A stretch of DNA of 64,000 bases from Primorskyibacter marinus (GTDB lineage Bacteria > Pseudomonadota > Alphaproteobacteria > Rhodobacterales > Rhodobacteraceae), in contig NZ_QJSD01000002.1 in the NCBI RefSeq assembly GCF_003313245.1, positions 496,001-560,000 on the forward strand. The letters are read 5' to 3'. Below, one piece after another: positions 8,360 through 16,788 of this stretch. Both the position numbers and the translations under genes were made by a program. Numbering within the stretch: position 1 is the stretch's first letter; each line of letters opens with the position of its first letter. The notes below the pieces were generated by a model that was not told the DNA's origin, searched no databases, and was given only the letters and a program-made list of their open reading frames with translations.

Positions 8360-9247
8360 CTATTTCAGGCGAATGCCTTCGCGCTGTAGTCGGTCGCGCA
8401 GAACCTCGATCTCGACCGTCAGGTCGGAATTGTCGTCGAGCAGCAGTTTGCGTTTCTTGGCGTTAAAGCTTTCCTCCAGGTCGGTCAGCAGCATCATATA
8501 GTCGGACCGGGCACCTGCATCCTGCGTGCGACTGTAGATGTCGGCGAATTTCACCGACGCATCGCGTGCGCCCATCAGATAGACACCCATATATTTACGC
8601 GCGGCGGTCAAATCGCGAGGATCTTCTTCGACGGTGCGCAAAAGTTCGCGCACTTCGGCCTGAAACCGTTCAACCCGCTGCTCGACTTGGCGGTCTTGCG
8701 CACGACGCACGGCGTCCGACATCGCGGCAAGGTGCTTTTCGGCCTCGTCAACCGCTCTGGCGACGCGGTTCTGCTGGAAGGTATCGATGCCTTCCATACC
8801 CTTGTCGCGCAGCGGGTCAAACCCGAAGGCCGCCAGATGAAGCCCGCCTGCCGCTGCGGCGTAAAGCACCGGGGCTATGATCCCCGGTTCGTTGCGCCAT
8901 GCGGCCAGCGCCACCCCCGCGCCGGTCAGCACGGCAGCGGCAATCTTGCGCGGAATTCCGGGGCGGCGGGCAACCTTGCGGGCGTTGTACGCCGCTTCGG
9001 CGCGCAACCCGTCGCGCAGCAGCCACGCGCCAAGCGTCAGCAATGCCGCCCCCAGAAGGCCCGCGACCAGAGTCGTGGCCCCGCCCGTGATAGACGTGAA
9101 AGCCAGCACAACCGGCGGGAGGAACAGCAGGTTGCTGCGTGCGCCCACGGGGTCAACCGTCGCCCCGCGAAACGCGCCGCGCTCCTCTGGCGTCTCATCA
9201 GGACCGGTGCCGTCAGGGCTGAATTTGCCGCCGAACCTTTGCGCCAT
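8360..9247 (-). CDS. XpaC-like membrane protein (BCIP-hydrolysis family)
   Basis: The 295-aa protein has hydrophobic segments near residues 40-80 and 105-135, then a charged helical C-terminal half (DTFQQNRVARAVDEAEKHLA and ELLRTVEEDPRDLTAARKYM). This is the XpaC architecture, named for 5-bromo-4-chloroindolyl phosphate hydrolysis, though an enzyme role is doubtful. XpaC and TelA genes are commonly adjacent. ATG 9247 lies two bases past the stop of a 29-aa membrane ORF; an in-frame TTG at 9253 would instead overlap it by four bases. Either way the two ORFs appear translationally coupled. Confidence 0.85.
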   Translation of the reverse strand: MAQRFGGKFSPDGTGPDETPEERGAFRGATVDPVGARSNLLFLPPVVLAFTSITGGATTLVAGLLGAALLTLGAWLLRDGLRAEAAYNARKVARRPGIPRKIAAAVLTGAGVALAAWRNEPGIIAPVLYAAAAGGLHLAAFGFDPLRDKGMEGIDTFQQNRVARAVDEAEKHLAAMSDAVRRAQDRQVEQRVERFQAEVRELLRTVEEDPRDLTAARKYMGVYLMGARDASVKFADIYSRTQDAGARSDYMMLLTDLEESFNAKKRKLLLDDNSDLTVEIEVLRDRLQREGIRLK

Positions 9248-9249
9248 GA

Positions 9250-9339
9250 TCAAAGCCCCCCAAGCCAGCCGGAAGAGACGCCCAACAGCACAACCAGCAG
9301 CAGGATGTAAGCGATTTTCTGAAGGGCGGTGCCGGCCAT
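9250..9339 (-). CDS. 29-aa single-helix membrane peptide upstream of xpaC
   Basis: The ORF encodes a short polar start (MAGTALQKI), one transmembrane helix (AYILLLVVLLGVSSGWLGGL) and stops. GAGG lies five bases upstream of the ATG. Its stop is two bases before the xpaC ATG. Position, ribosome binding site and clean membrane-helix composition all support a real gene. It may be a small subunit or stabiliser of the XpaC/TelA membrane assembly, but that is inference. I do not recognise a named family. Confidence 0.6.
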   Translation of the reverse strand: MAGTALQKIAYILLLVVLLGVSSGWLGGL

Positions 9340-9483
9340 GCTACCTCGGGGTTCTGGGCGAATTGTGTTGTCGCGGAACTTACGGGAAGCGCCCGTCGGG
9401 GGCTAGGGGGAGAATTGCCTTCGCATTCCACCTGTTTTCGGCGGCCCGGAATGCAGGCCGCCGGTTTTGACTTGCAGTGATTT

Positions 9484-10302
9484 TCAGCGCCTTGAGGCTG
9501 TGCGTCGCTCGGCGTTCAGCTTGCGGGTATAGCGCGATTGGATGACCTCGACCGCGACCAGCACCAGCACGCTGAAATAGAAGGTAGTCTTGGACATCGG
9601 CACGACCTCATATCCGAAGAAATGCAGCGCCAAGGTGTCGTCATGCACGGCATGTGCCGCCGCTTGACCGGCTTCTCCCAGCAGAACAACGCCGACGATC
9701 AGCAGGATGAAGAGGCCCAGCACCTCATACATGCGGTTCTTTTCCAGAAACTCCGTCACGGTGTCGGCCAAAACAAGCATGGCCAGTCCCGACAGGATGA
9801 TCGCAGTCGCCAGAATGAGGAACACATCGGTGATCGCCAGCGCCGAAAGCACCGAATCGAACGAGAAGATCAGGTTCATCATCACGATCAAAAGTACGAC
9901 CTGAGTGGCGCTTTTGCCGGATTTCGCATCCACATCGGTGTTGAGATCCTCAATCGCCATCATGTGGCTGATCTCTTTGACGGCTGTATAGATGATGAAC
10001 ACGCCGCCGATGATAAAGACGCAAGTGGCGAAATTGACCCCGCCTTCGATCACGCCCGGCCAGTTGAAGATGTAAAATGGCTCTGCCATCGCATCGATCA
10101 ACTGGATCATCACGAACAGCAGTACCACGCGCAGCGCGACGGCGATGATGATGCCCCAATACCTGACGGCTTTTTGCTGCGCGACAGGCGCGCGTTGCGA
10201 CTCGATGGAAATGTAGAGCAGGTTGTCGAACCCGAGAACGGCTTGCAGGAAACACAGCATCAGCAGGTTCCCAAGGTTCTCGATGGTCAGAAGATCAGCC
10301 AT
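9484..10302 (-). CDS. TerC family integral membrane protein
   Basis: The 272-aa protein has seven to eight hydrophobic helices. Conserved acidic motifs lie inside the membrane: LQAVLGFDNLLYIS near the start and MMNLIFSFDSVLSALAIT in the middle. These FDN and FDS motifs are the TerC/Alx signature. TerC proteins are linked to tellurite resistance and, in better studied members, to manganese export that helps secreted enzymes get their metal. It is first in the run leading to xpaC and telA, with a 144-base gap to the small ORF, so it may have its own transcript. Confidence 0.92.
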   Translation of the reverse strand: MADLLTIENLGNLLMLCFLQAVLGFDNLLYISIESQRAPVAQQKAVRYWGIIIAVALRVVLLFVMIQLIDAMAEPFYIFNWPGVIEGGVNFATCVFIIGGVFIIYTAVKEISHMMAIEDLNTDVDAKSGKSATQVVLLIVMMNLIFSFDSVLSALAITDVFLILATAIILSGLAMLVLADTVTEFLEKNRMYEVLGLFILLIVGVVLLGEAGQAAAHAVHDDTLALHFFGYEVVPMSKTTFYFSVLVLVAVEVIQSRYTRKLNAERRTASRR

Positions 10303-10509
10303 GAATGCATCCTCGTAGAGTGGTCGGTTCGCGCCAGAATTTACGAAACCCGGCGGACGAACAAGGGGAGTTGGTGTCTAAATGCAGCACGATGGGCACC
10401 AACACCGCCGCCTTTGCCCGTTTCAGGCAGGCAAGATGCGTTCTACCACAGGTCGTCAGCGTCAGGCCGCGCGGATGGCTCGCCGGTCCGGAAGCTGCGG
10501 CTTTGGGGG

Positions 10510-11325
10510 CTAGCGACGTCTGCGCGTGACTCTGGGCTTTCCGGTTTTGCTCGGCTTTTCGGTTTTGGGACTTTCCAGCCCTAATTGGTCGCGCAGTACC
10601 TTGGGGCGGATTTCCTCGACTGCGCCGATCTTCAGTTCGCCCAGTTGGAATGGCCCGTACGACACCCGGATCAATCTGTTCACGGCCAGTCCCAGATCCA
10701 TCATCGCGCGCCGGACTTCGCGGTTTTTGCCTTCACGCAGGCCGACCGTGACCCAGGCGTTTGCGCCCTGTTGCCGGTCAAGGCTGACGATCATCGGCTG
10801 GAACTTTTCTCCGTCTATGACCAGCCCCTTGCGCAGCGGTGCGAACGTCTCGTCCGTGGGTCTGCCGTTGACGCGAACGCGGTAGCGCCGCAGCCAGCCA
10901 GTCGAAGGCAGCTCCATCCGACGTTTCAGCGCGCCGTCATTGGTCAGCAGCAGCAGGCCTTCGGAATTCAGGTCCAACCGTCCGACGGACATCACCCTGG
11001 GCAGGTCTTCGGGCAGGTGGTCGAAGATGGTTTCGCGCCCCTTTTCGTCACTGTTGCTTGTCACCAGCCCGCTGGGCTTGTGATACAGCCACAGGCGCGG
11101 CGGTTCGGGTGCCTTGATCGGCTTGCCGTCCACCGCGATCTTGTCCGCATCGGTGACGTTCAGCGCGGGGCTGTCGATCTTGCGGCCATTCACGCTGACC
11201 CGGCCCAGTTCGATCATGCGTTCCGCCTCGCGGCGGCTGGCGACACCGGCGCGGGACAGCACTTTCGCGATACGGTCGCCGGGAGGCGTTGCCGGGGGCG
11301 ACGATGGGGGCGGGGTCTGGCTCAT
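10510..11325 (-). CDS. rluB: 23S rRNA pseudouridine synthase, RluB/RsuA family
   Basis: The 271-aa protein has a Pro-rich N-terminus, an S4 RNA-binding domain (GDRIAKVLSRAGVASRREAE) and the RsuA/RluB catalytic domain. The signature GRLDLNSEGLLLLTNDG contains the catalytic Asp. RluB converts U2605 (E. coli numbering) in 23S rRNA. ATG 11325 is chosen over longer starts because AAGGTG precedes it and upstream residues lack family similarity. It diverges from tadA. RluB is preferred over RsuA or RluF from the S4-plus-basic-tail layout. Confidence 0.88.
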   Translation of the reverse strand: MSQTPPPSSPPATPPGDRIAKVLSRAGVASRREAERMIELGRVSVNGRKIDSPALNVTDADKIAVDGKPIKAPEPPRLWLYHKPSGLVTSNSDEKGRETIFDHLPEDLPRVMSVGRLDLNSEGLLLLTNDGALKRRMELPSTGWLRRYRVRVNGRPTDETFAPLRKGLVIDGEKFQPMIVSLDRQQGANAWVTVGLREGKNREVRRAMMDLGLAVNRLIRVSYGPFQLGELKIGAVEEIRPKVLRDQLGLESPKTEKPSKTGKPRVTRRRR

Positions 11326-11476
11326 GCGGCGCACCTTTGATCTGTCTGGTTTCGGGAGAGGACCGATTTCTTGCCGCATAGACCCAAGGCGGGCCGTCGC
11401 GACACGGACCAATCCGGCCGGACTTAGAGGAATTTTCGCTCTTGGGAAAGCGCCAAGGGCAATTTATGAGGGGCGA

Positions 11477-11929
11477 ATGACCTTCAAAAGCCACATGGAC
11501 GCCGCGATGACAGAAGCCCGCGCCGCCGCCGACCGAGGCGAAGTGCCGGTCGGTGCCGTACTGATCGGGCCGGACGGGGAAATCGTGGCACGGGCCGGCA
11601 ACCGCACCCGAGAGATGAACGATCCCACCGCCCATGCCGAGGTTCTGGCGATCCGGGCCGCCTGTGCCGCGCTTGGATCAGAGCGGCTGACAGGTCATGA
11701 TCTTTATGTGACGCTGGAGCCGTGCCCGATGTGCGCGGCCGCGATCTCATTCGCGCGCATCCGCAGGCTGTATTACGCGGCGTCCGATCCGAAATCGGGC
11801 GGCGTGGCACAGGGGGCCCGCATCTTTGCGCATCCGCAATGCCACCACGCGCCAGAGGTGTATGACGGCATCTCCGCGCCCGAGGCCGAGGACTTGCTGA
11901 AGGCGTTTTTCAACGCTCGGCGGGGCTGA
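11477..11929 (+). CDS. tadA: tRNA-specific adenosine deaminase
   Basis: The 150-aa enzyme is of normal TadA length. It deaminates A34 of tRNA-Arg(ACG) to inosine. The zinc site is complete: [10 protein letters not shown] (His ligand and catalytic Glu) and PCPMC (two Cys ligands). The [20 protein letters not shown] segment is also typical. ATG 11477 has GAGGGG four bases upstream. It is followed after five bases by rluE on the same strand, so the two tRNA/rRNA-modifying enzymes are probably co-expressed. Confidence 0.93.
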   Translation: MTFKSHMDAAMTEARAAADRGEVPVGAVLIGPDGEIVARAGNRTREMNDPTAHAEVLAIRAACAALGSERLTGHDLYVTLEPCPMCAAAISFARIRRLYYAASDPKSGGVAQGARIFAHPQCHHAPEVYDGISAPEAEDLLKAFFNARRG

Positions 11930-11934
11930 CGCCG

Positions 11935-12540
11935 ATGGCCAAACCCCGCAAGCCGCGCTTGGTCAGAAACCGCGCAACCCGCCCCGCTGGTCCGTCGCGG
12001 GTTATCCTGCTTAACAAACCATGGGGGGTGTTGTCGCAATTCACTGACAAGGGCACGGAAGGATCGGCGCGCGAGACGCTGTCCAGCTATGTGAATGTGC
12101 CGCAGGTCTACCCCGCCGGCCGTCTGGACCGCGACAGCGAGGGCCTGCTGATCCTGACCAATGACGGGCGTCTGCAACATCGCATCGCGCATCCCGACAC
12201 CAAGCTGCCCAAGACCTATCTGGCGCAGGTCGAGGGAGAGATCACCGAAGAGGCGCTGGCGCTGTTGCGCAAAGGCGTGACGTTGAAGGATGGCATCACG
12301 CGCCCCGCCAAGGCGCGGCGGATCGACCCGCCGGATTGGCTTTGGCCGCGTGATCCGCCGGTGCGCTACCGCAAATCCGTGCCAGACGGTTGGTTGGAAC
12401 TGACCCTCACCGAAGGGCGCAACCGGCAGGTGCGCCGCATGACGGCGGCGGTTGGTTTGCCCACCCTGCGGCTGATCCGCTGGCAGATCGGCGGTTGGAC
12501 GCTTGGGGGCTTGCAGCCCGGTCAATGGCGCGACGCCTGA
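11935..12540 (+). CDS. rluE: 23S rRNA pseudouridine synthase, RluE-like
   Basis: This 201-aa RsuA-family enzyme has no S4 domain, as in RluE. It starts with a basic tail, then [15 protein letters not shown] and the catalytic [17 protein letters not shown]. The [20 protein letters not shown] motif ends the domain. RluE makes pseudouridine 2457 (E. coli numbering) in 23S rRNA. It is five bases behind tadA and converges with hemF, leaving only 27 bases between stop codons. Confidence 0.88.
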   Translation: MAKPRKPRLVRNRATRPAGPSRVILLNKPWGVLSQFTDKGTEGSARETLSSYVNVPQVYPAGRLDRDSEGLLILTNDGRLQHRIAHPDTKLPKTYLAQVEGEITEEALALLRKGVTLKDGITRPAKARRIDPPDWLWPRDPPVRYRKSVPDGWLELTLTEGRNRQVRRMTAAVGLPTLRLIRWQIGGWTLGGLQPGQWRDA

Positions 12541-12567
12541 GCATCAGAAGATCCGCATTGGCCGCTG

Positions 12568-13461
12568 TCAGACCCACTTGGCCATGGGCGGCAGGCTCAT
12601 CAGCACGGCATTTGCGTCATGCCCGGTCGCCAAGCCGAATTTCGTGCCCCGGTCGTAGACCAGATTATATTCGGCATAGAGACCACGATGGACCAACTGG
12701 GCGTCCTTGTCCGTGTCGGACCAGTCTTGCACCCGGCGTTTTTCCACCAGCGGAACAAAGGCAGGCAGGAAGGCCCGTCCGATATCCTGCGTCAGCGCGA
12801 AATCGGCCTGCCAATCGCCGGTGCAGCGGTCGTCCATGAAGATACCGCCGACACCGCGCGCCCGTCCCCGGTGGGGAATGTAGAAATACTCGTCCGCCCA
12901 GTCTTTCAGACTTGGGTACAGATCCGCACCGTGCGGATCCAGATGCGCCTGCTGAACGGAATGAAAATGCGCTGTGTCCTCGGCATATTCGATGCAGGGG
13001 TTCAGGTCCGACCCGCCGCCGAACCACCATGCATGGGGCGTCCAGAACATCCGTGTGTTCATATGCACTGCCGGAACATGCGGGTTCTGCATATGCGCGA
13101 CAAGGCTGATGCCGGAGGCCCAGAACCGGGGGTCATCCGCCATCCCGTCCAACCCCGTCCGGGCCATCATCGACGCCTGCGCAGCCTCGCCCAAGGTGCC
13201 GTAGACGGTCGAGACGTTCACGCCGACCTTTTCGAACACGCGGCCGCCGCGCATCACGCTCATCAGGCCGCCGCCCGCGTCAGTACCGTCATCAGAGCCA
13301 CGCCGCGTTTCGGTCACGTCGAATGTGCCGGCAGGCTCGTTGGTGAGCGGGCCTTCGGAATGGCTGGCTTCCAAACCCTCGAACGCTGTCACGATCTCGT
13401 CGCGCAACTGCCGGAACCATGCCGATGCCTGTTGCTTTTCGGTCAGAAAATCATCGCTCAT
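12568..13461 (-). CDS. hemF: Oxygen-dependent coproporphyrinogen III oxidase
   Basis: The 297-aa enzyme turns coproporphyrinogen III into protoporphyrinogen IX using oxygen, in the heme and bacteriochlorophyll pathway. The family signature is present: HMNTRMFWTPHAWWFGGGSD with its catalytic Asp, and YAEYNLVYDRGTKFGLATG near the C-terminus. ATG 13461 is used because GGGGTG precedes it; a TTG 12 bases upstream is less likely. The oxygen-independent counterpart hemN/hemZ, often near fnrL, is not in this window. Confidence 0.94.
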   Translation of the reverse strand: MSDDFLTEKQQASAWFRQLRDEIVTAFEGLEASHSEGPLTNEPAGTFDVTETRRGSDDGTDAGGGLMSVMRGGRVFEKVGVNVSTVYGTLGEAAQASMMARTGLDGMADDPRFWASGISLVAHMQNPHVPAVHMNTRMFWTPHAWWFGGGSDLNPCIEYAEDTAHFHSVQQAHLDPHGADLYPSLKDWADEYFYIPHRGRARGVGGIFMDDRCTGDWQADFALTQDIGRAFLPAFVPLVEKRRVQDWSDTDKDAQLVHRGLYAEYNLVYDRGTKFGLATGHDANAVLMSLPPMAKWV

Positions 13462-13559
13462 GCCGCACCCCAAAATTTTTCAGAATACCCGTATCGCAGA
13501 CCAGCATAGGTCGGCAAGCGCCTGGACGATCTGTCGCGCGTCCGGGCGGGGCAGGGGGG

Positions 13560-14360
13560 TTAATGCGCGGGACAAGCCGCCGGGTCAATCAGGGAACGTC
13601 CGCCATCCACAGTCAGGATTTGGCCGGTCACGAAACCTGCACCTTCGGATGCCAGATACTGAACGGTCTCTGCCAGTTCCGTCGGAGACGCGATGCGCCC
13701 CAAAGGCGTGTGGCGTTCAATGGCGGAGCGGTAATCAGCGTTTTCCTTCAGTGCGCCCTTCAGGCTGGCCGACATGACCGAACCGAACGCAACCGCATTC
13801 ACGCGCACCCGGTGCGGTGCCAGAGTAACCGCCAGCGAGCGGGTCATCTGGTCGAGAGCGGCGGTTGAAACAGAATAGGCCAACAGGTCCGGATGCGTGC
13901 GCCGCGCCGCAATGGATGACAGGTTGACGATGGACCCGGCTTGACCCTCTTCGCGGTCTTCGGCCTGTTTGATCATGCGTTTGGCGACCAGTTGCGACAG
14001 CCGCAGGCTTGCCAGAAGATTTTGTTCCAGCAGCGTCTCAACGCTGTTGTCTTCAAGGTCGAAGGCATCGGTCGGAAGGATCTGCCGCGCGCCGTTGACC
14101 AGAATATCAACCCGGTCAAACGCGTCCAGCGTGGCCGACAGCAGATTGGCGATGGTCAGCCTTTCGCGCAGATCGCCCGCAAAATAGTTAAAATTGCTCT
14201 CGTCGGCGAGGTTGCCGACCTCTTCCTGCAAGCGCGCCTCGTCAATATCGGCGAGCATGACATTCGCGCCCTTGTCGGAAAAATGTCGCGCCAGGGCAAG
14301 GCCAACCCCGTTTGCAGCGCCGGTCACGATTGCGGTCTTGCCTTCGATCGAGAAACTCAT
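13560..14360 (-). CDS. SDR family protein with altered active site
   Basis: The 266-aa protein has the short-chain dehydrogenase fold: cofactor motif TGAANGVG (about 14-21), NGAR in place of NNAG, active-site Ser in NLSSIAARR, and the C-terminal FVTGQILTVDGGRS. The catalytic YxxxK reads Tyr-Ser-Val-Ser-Thr: the lysine is a threonine (codon at 13863-13865). Tyr and Ser remain. It may be catalytically weak or have another role. It lies 42 bases downstream of the RsmC-like methyltransferase and 98 bases upstream of hemF. Substrate unknown. Confidence 0.82.
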   Translation of the reverse strand: MSFSIEGKTAIVTGAANGVGLALARHFSDKGANVMLADIDEARLQEEVGNLADESNFNYFAGDLRERLTIANLLSATLDAFDRVDILVNGARQILPTDAFDLEDNSVETLLEQNLLASLRLSQLVAKRMIKQAEDREEGQAGSIVNLSSIAARRTHPDLLAYSVSTAALDQMTRSLAVTLAPHRVRVNAVAFGSVMSASLKGALKENADYRSAIERHTPLGRIASPTELAETVQYLASEGAGFVTGQILTVDGGRSLIDPAACPAH

Positions 14361-14402
14361 CCGGTTCCTTTCCCTGCTACCGCCAAGGCGGGCTGGTGAA
14401 TG

Positions 14403-15392
14403 TCATCTGTCCCGACGCAATGGGCGTTGGGCGTGGAGTATCTTGAAACGGTTGTCGCCGCCAACCTCGGAATACGCGGTGAAATGCTGCGCGAGCGTCG
14501 CCTCATAGGGCAAATGCCGGTTGGCCACCATCCATAACTGACCTGACGGTTTCAGGCAGGCCGCCGCTGCCGCAACAAATGCCTGTCCCAATGACGGGTC
14601 AGGCGCGCGTCCGGTATGGAAGGGCGGGTTCATCACCACGCTGTCGGCGCGGGTTTCCGGGCGCCAGCTTGTGGCATCGTCCCAGTGCAACGCTGCGCGT
14701 GGATCGCTGATGTTGCGGCGCGCGCAGTCCAGCGCGGTGTGGTCCGCTTCCACCAGATCAACGCGGGCGACATTTTCACGCTCCAGCACCCGATGCGCCA
14801 GATAGCCCCACCCCGCGCCTAGATCGACAACATGCGCGCCAAGTTTGGCAGGCAGTGCCGCGGCAAGCGCTTCGGAGCCCGGATCGATCCCGTCAGCAGA
14901 AAATACCCCCGGTGCCGTGGCAAAACCGGCAATCTGCGGTTGCGGGTTTTGTGTCCAGTCATCCCCGATGTCGTCGGCAGAGAACCAGAACAGCTTGCCA
15001 TGCGCACGGGTGTCCAGCCCGTCAAGTGTGACCAGCTTGCGGATCTTGCGCAGGGCTGCCTCTATCCCGTCGGTCTTGAAGCCATCAACCGCAACAATCC
15101 CACCGGCGGCAGCCGTCACGGCCTGCGCAATCAGCGCCTCTGCCAATGCACGGGTGCGGGGCAGAAACACGATGGCGGCGGCATAGGTGCCGTCAGGCTC
15201 CAGCACACAGCGGAACCCTTGGGTGCGCAGCGCGGCCACATCGGGGTAGAAGCTGTTGATGACATCGCAGCGATCCTTGGGCAGGGCCCGAAGGTCGCTA
15301 TCGGCGCGCGGCTGGAACAGCGCAATGCGTCCCTCGGCAGGCAGCGTCAGTTCTGCGCTTTCAAGCGCGTGAGTCAGTCGGGATGAGGCCAT
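14403..15392 (-). CDS. RsmC-like 16S rRNA guanine-N2 methyltransferase
   Basis: The 329-aa protein shows two tandem methyltransferase-like halves, as in RsmC. The C-terminal half is active: SAM motif VVDLGAGWGYLA, then the NPPFHTGR motif that binds the target base. A motif LWMVANRHLPYE follows. RsmC methylates G1207 of 16S rRNA; the N-terminal half is a degenerate copy that helps bind RNA. Its start lies 36 bases after clpS on the same strand. The specific position methylated is assigned by family only. Confidence 0.8.
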   Translation of the reverse strand: MASSRLTHALESAELTLPAEGRIALFQPRADSDLRALPKDRCDVINSFYPDVAALRTQGFRCVLEPDGTYAAAIVFLPRTRALAEALIAQAVTAAAGGIVAVDGFKTDGIEAALRKIRKLVTLDGLDTRAHGKLFWFSADDIGDDWTQNPQPQIAGFATAPGVFSADGIDPGSEALAAALPAKLGAHVVDLGAGWGYLAHRVLERENVARVDLVEADHTALDCARRNISDPRAALHWDDATSWRPETRADSVVMNPPFHTGRAPDPSLGQAFVAAAAACLKPSGQLWMVANRHLPYEATLAQHFTAYSEVGGDNRFKILHAQRPLRRDR

Positions 15393-15428
15393 GACACTGG
15401 GCGTGGACCACGCAAGCGCGTCCGACGC

Positions 15429-15800
15429 CTATTCCTTTTCCATGGTGCATTGCAGCGGATGTTGGTGACGGCGGGCGAAATCCATCACCTGCGCCACCTT
15501 CGTTTCGGCAATTTCGTGGGAGTACACGCCAACAACGGCGAGCCCCTTCTTGTGGACCGTCAGCATGATCTCGAAGGCTTGGCCGTGGGTCTTGCCGAAG
15601 AACCGTTCCAGCACATGCACGACAAATTCCATCGGCGTGTAGTCGTCGTTCAGCAACATCACCTTGTAAAGCGGTGGGCGTTTTGTCTTGGGCTTTGTCT
15701 CGACAACGACATCACTGTCGGACCCGCCGCCGGGGGCGTCGGGGTGATTGCTGGCCAGTCTCGTGGCGAAGATGAAGTTCTGCCCGGTCATTGCGCTCAT
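15429..15800 (-). CDS. clpS: ATP-dependent Clp protease adaptor ClpS
   Basis: The 123-aa protein has a variable N-terminus and a complete ClpS core: [19 protein letters not shown], then [20 protein letters not shown], ending [19 protein letters not shown]. ClpS binds N-degron substrates and hands them to ClpAP. clpA does not follow here; a methyltransferase does. It diverges from a HAD phosphatase gene, with 84 bases between starts for both promoters. Alternative start ATG 15788 would shorten the tail slightly. Confidence 0.95.
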   Translation of the reverse strand: MSAMTGQNFIFATRLASNHPDAPGGGSDSDVVVETKPKTKRPPLYKVMLLNDDYTPMEFVVHVLERFFGKTHGQAFEIMLTVHKKGLAVVGVYSHEIAETKVAQVMDFARRHQHPLQCTMEKE

Positions 15801-15884
15801 CTGGCTTTGCTTGTGCGGTCCTGACCGCTCTATATAACCTCATTCACGCAAGTGAAAAGAGGTGCCGGGCGAACGAGGGGAAAC

Positions 15885-16583
15885 ATGGCGCGAAATCTTC
15901 TGACAATCGGCTTCGATGCGGATGACACGCTTTGGCATAACGAGCGGTTCTTTCAGATGACCCAGGAGCGATTCGCGGAGCTTCTGGCCGCCTATGCAGA
16001 ACCTGACCATCTCATGGCGCGATTGTTGGATGCAGAGCGGCGCAACCTTGGTCAGTATGGATTCGGCGTCAAAGGCTTTGTTCTGTCGATGATAGAAACC
16101 GCGATCGAGGTGACCGAGGAGCGCGTCCCGGCCTCGGTGATCCGGCAGTTGGTCGATGCTGGCCAGGATATGCTGCGCCACCCGATCGAGCTTTTGCCCG
16201 CAGCGCGACAGGCTGTCGAAACGCTGGCACCTGATCATCATGTTGTGTTGATCACCAAAGGCGACCTGCTGGATCAAGAGCGTAAGCTGGCCCAATCAGG
16301 CTTGGGCGATCTGTTTGATTCAGTCGAGATCGTGTCGGACAAGACCAGGCAGGTCTATTCGCGGATATTCGACGCCGCAGGCGGGGCCGACCGGGCGCTC
16401 ATGGTCGGAAACTCGCTGAAATCCGACGTGCTGCCCGCGATAGAGGCCGGTGCCCACGGGGTGCATGTGCCACATATGCTGACCTGGGCGTTGGAACATG
16501 CCGCCCCCCCGGCGACAGAGCAGAGGTTTCACCATCTCGATGACCTCAGCGGATTGGTGCCCTTGGTCGAAGAAATCGGCTGA
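15885..16583 (+). CDS. HAD superfamily hydrolase
   Basis: The 232-aa protein has all HAD motifs: I, GFDADDTLWHNE (nucleophile Asp and acid/base Asp); II, VLITKGD; and IV, MVGNSLKSDVLPAIEAG. The insert between motifs I and II suggests a C1 helical cap. Such enzymes dephosphorylate small phosphate esters. ATG 15885 has GAGGGG four bases upstream; the longer frame starting 33 bases earlier lacks support. Substrate unknown. Confidence 0.85.
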   Translation: MARNLLTIGFDADDTLWHNERFFQMTQERFAELLAAYAEPDHLMARLLDAERRNLGQYGFGVKGFVLSMIETAIEVTEERVPASVIRQLVDAGQDMLRHPIELLPAARQAVETLAPDHHVVLITKGDLLDQERKLAQSGLGDLFDSVEIVSDKTRQVYSRIFDAAGGADRALMVGNSLKSDVLPAIEAGAHGVHVPHMLTWALEHAAPPATEQRFHHLDDLSGLVPLVEEIG

Positions 16584-16706
16584 ACATCATCATTTCGGAC
16601 TTGATCGTCTCCATGGTGTTGCGACTCACTTGGCCCGCAATATATCGTGTCGCGTTGCGTCGAGTATTAATAATTTCTTTATAATTGAACGCTTTATTCG
16701 CAGCAG

Positions 16707-16734
16707 TTGATGTGTTATGAATTAACGATAAAAT
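16707..16734 (+). promoter_or_regulatory. Candidate sigma-70 promoter for the carboxypeptidase gene
   Basis: TTGATG at 16707-16712 and TAAAAT at 16729-16734 are 16 bases apart, in an AT-rich stretch (16660-16740) that contrasts with the GC-rich surroundings. Transcription would start near 16741, about 48 bases before the GTG start. Confidence 0.4.
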
Positions 16735-16788
16735 AAAAAATGTTCACCGGAAAAATCCGGGAACGAGAGGCAGTAAAAGGCAGAAATC

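Noticed and set aside
16667-16736. TTAA-N7-TTTA and TTAA-N7-ATAA resembling CtrA boxes before the carboxypeptidase gene.
   Set aside because: Each has one imperfect half site and lies in AT-rich DNA where such matches are expected by chance.
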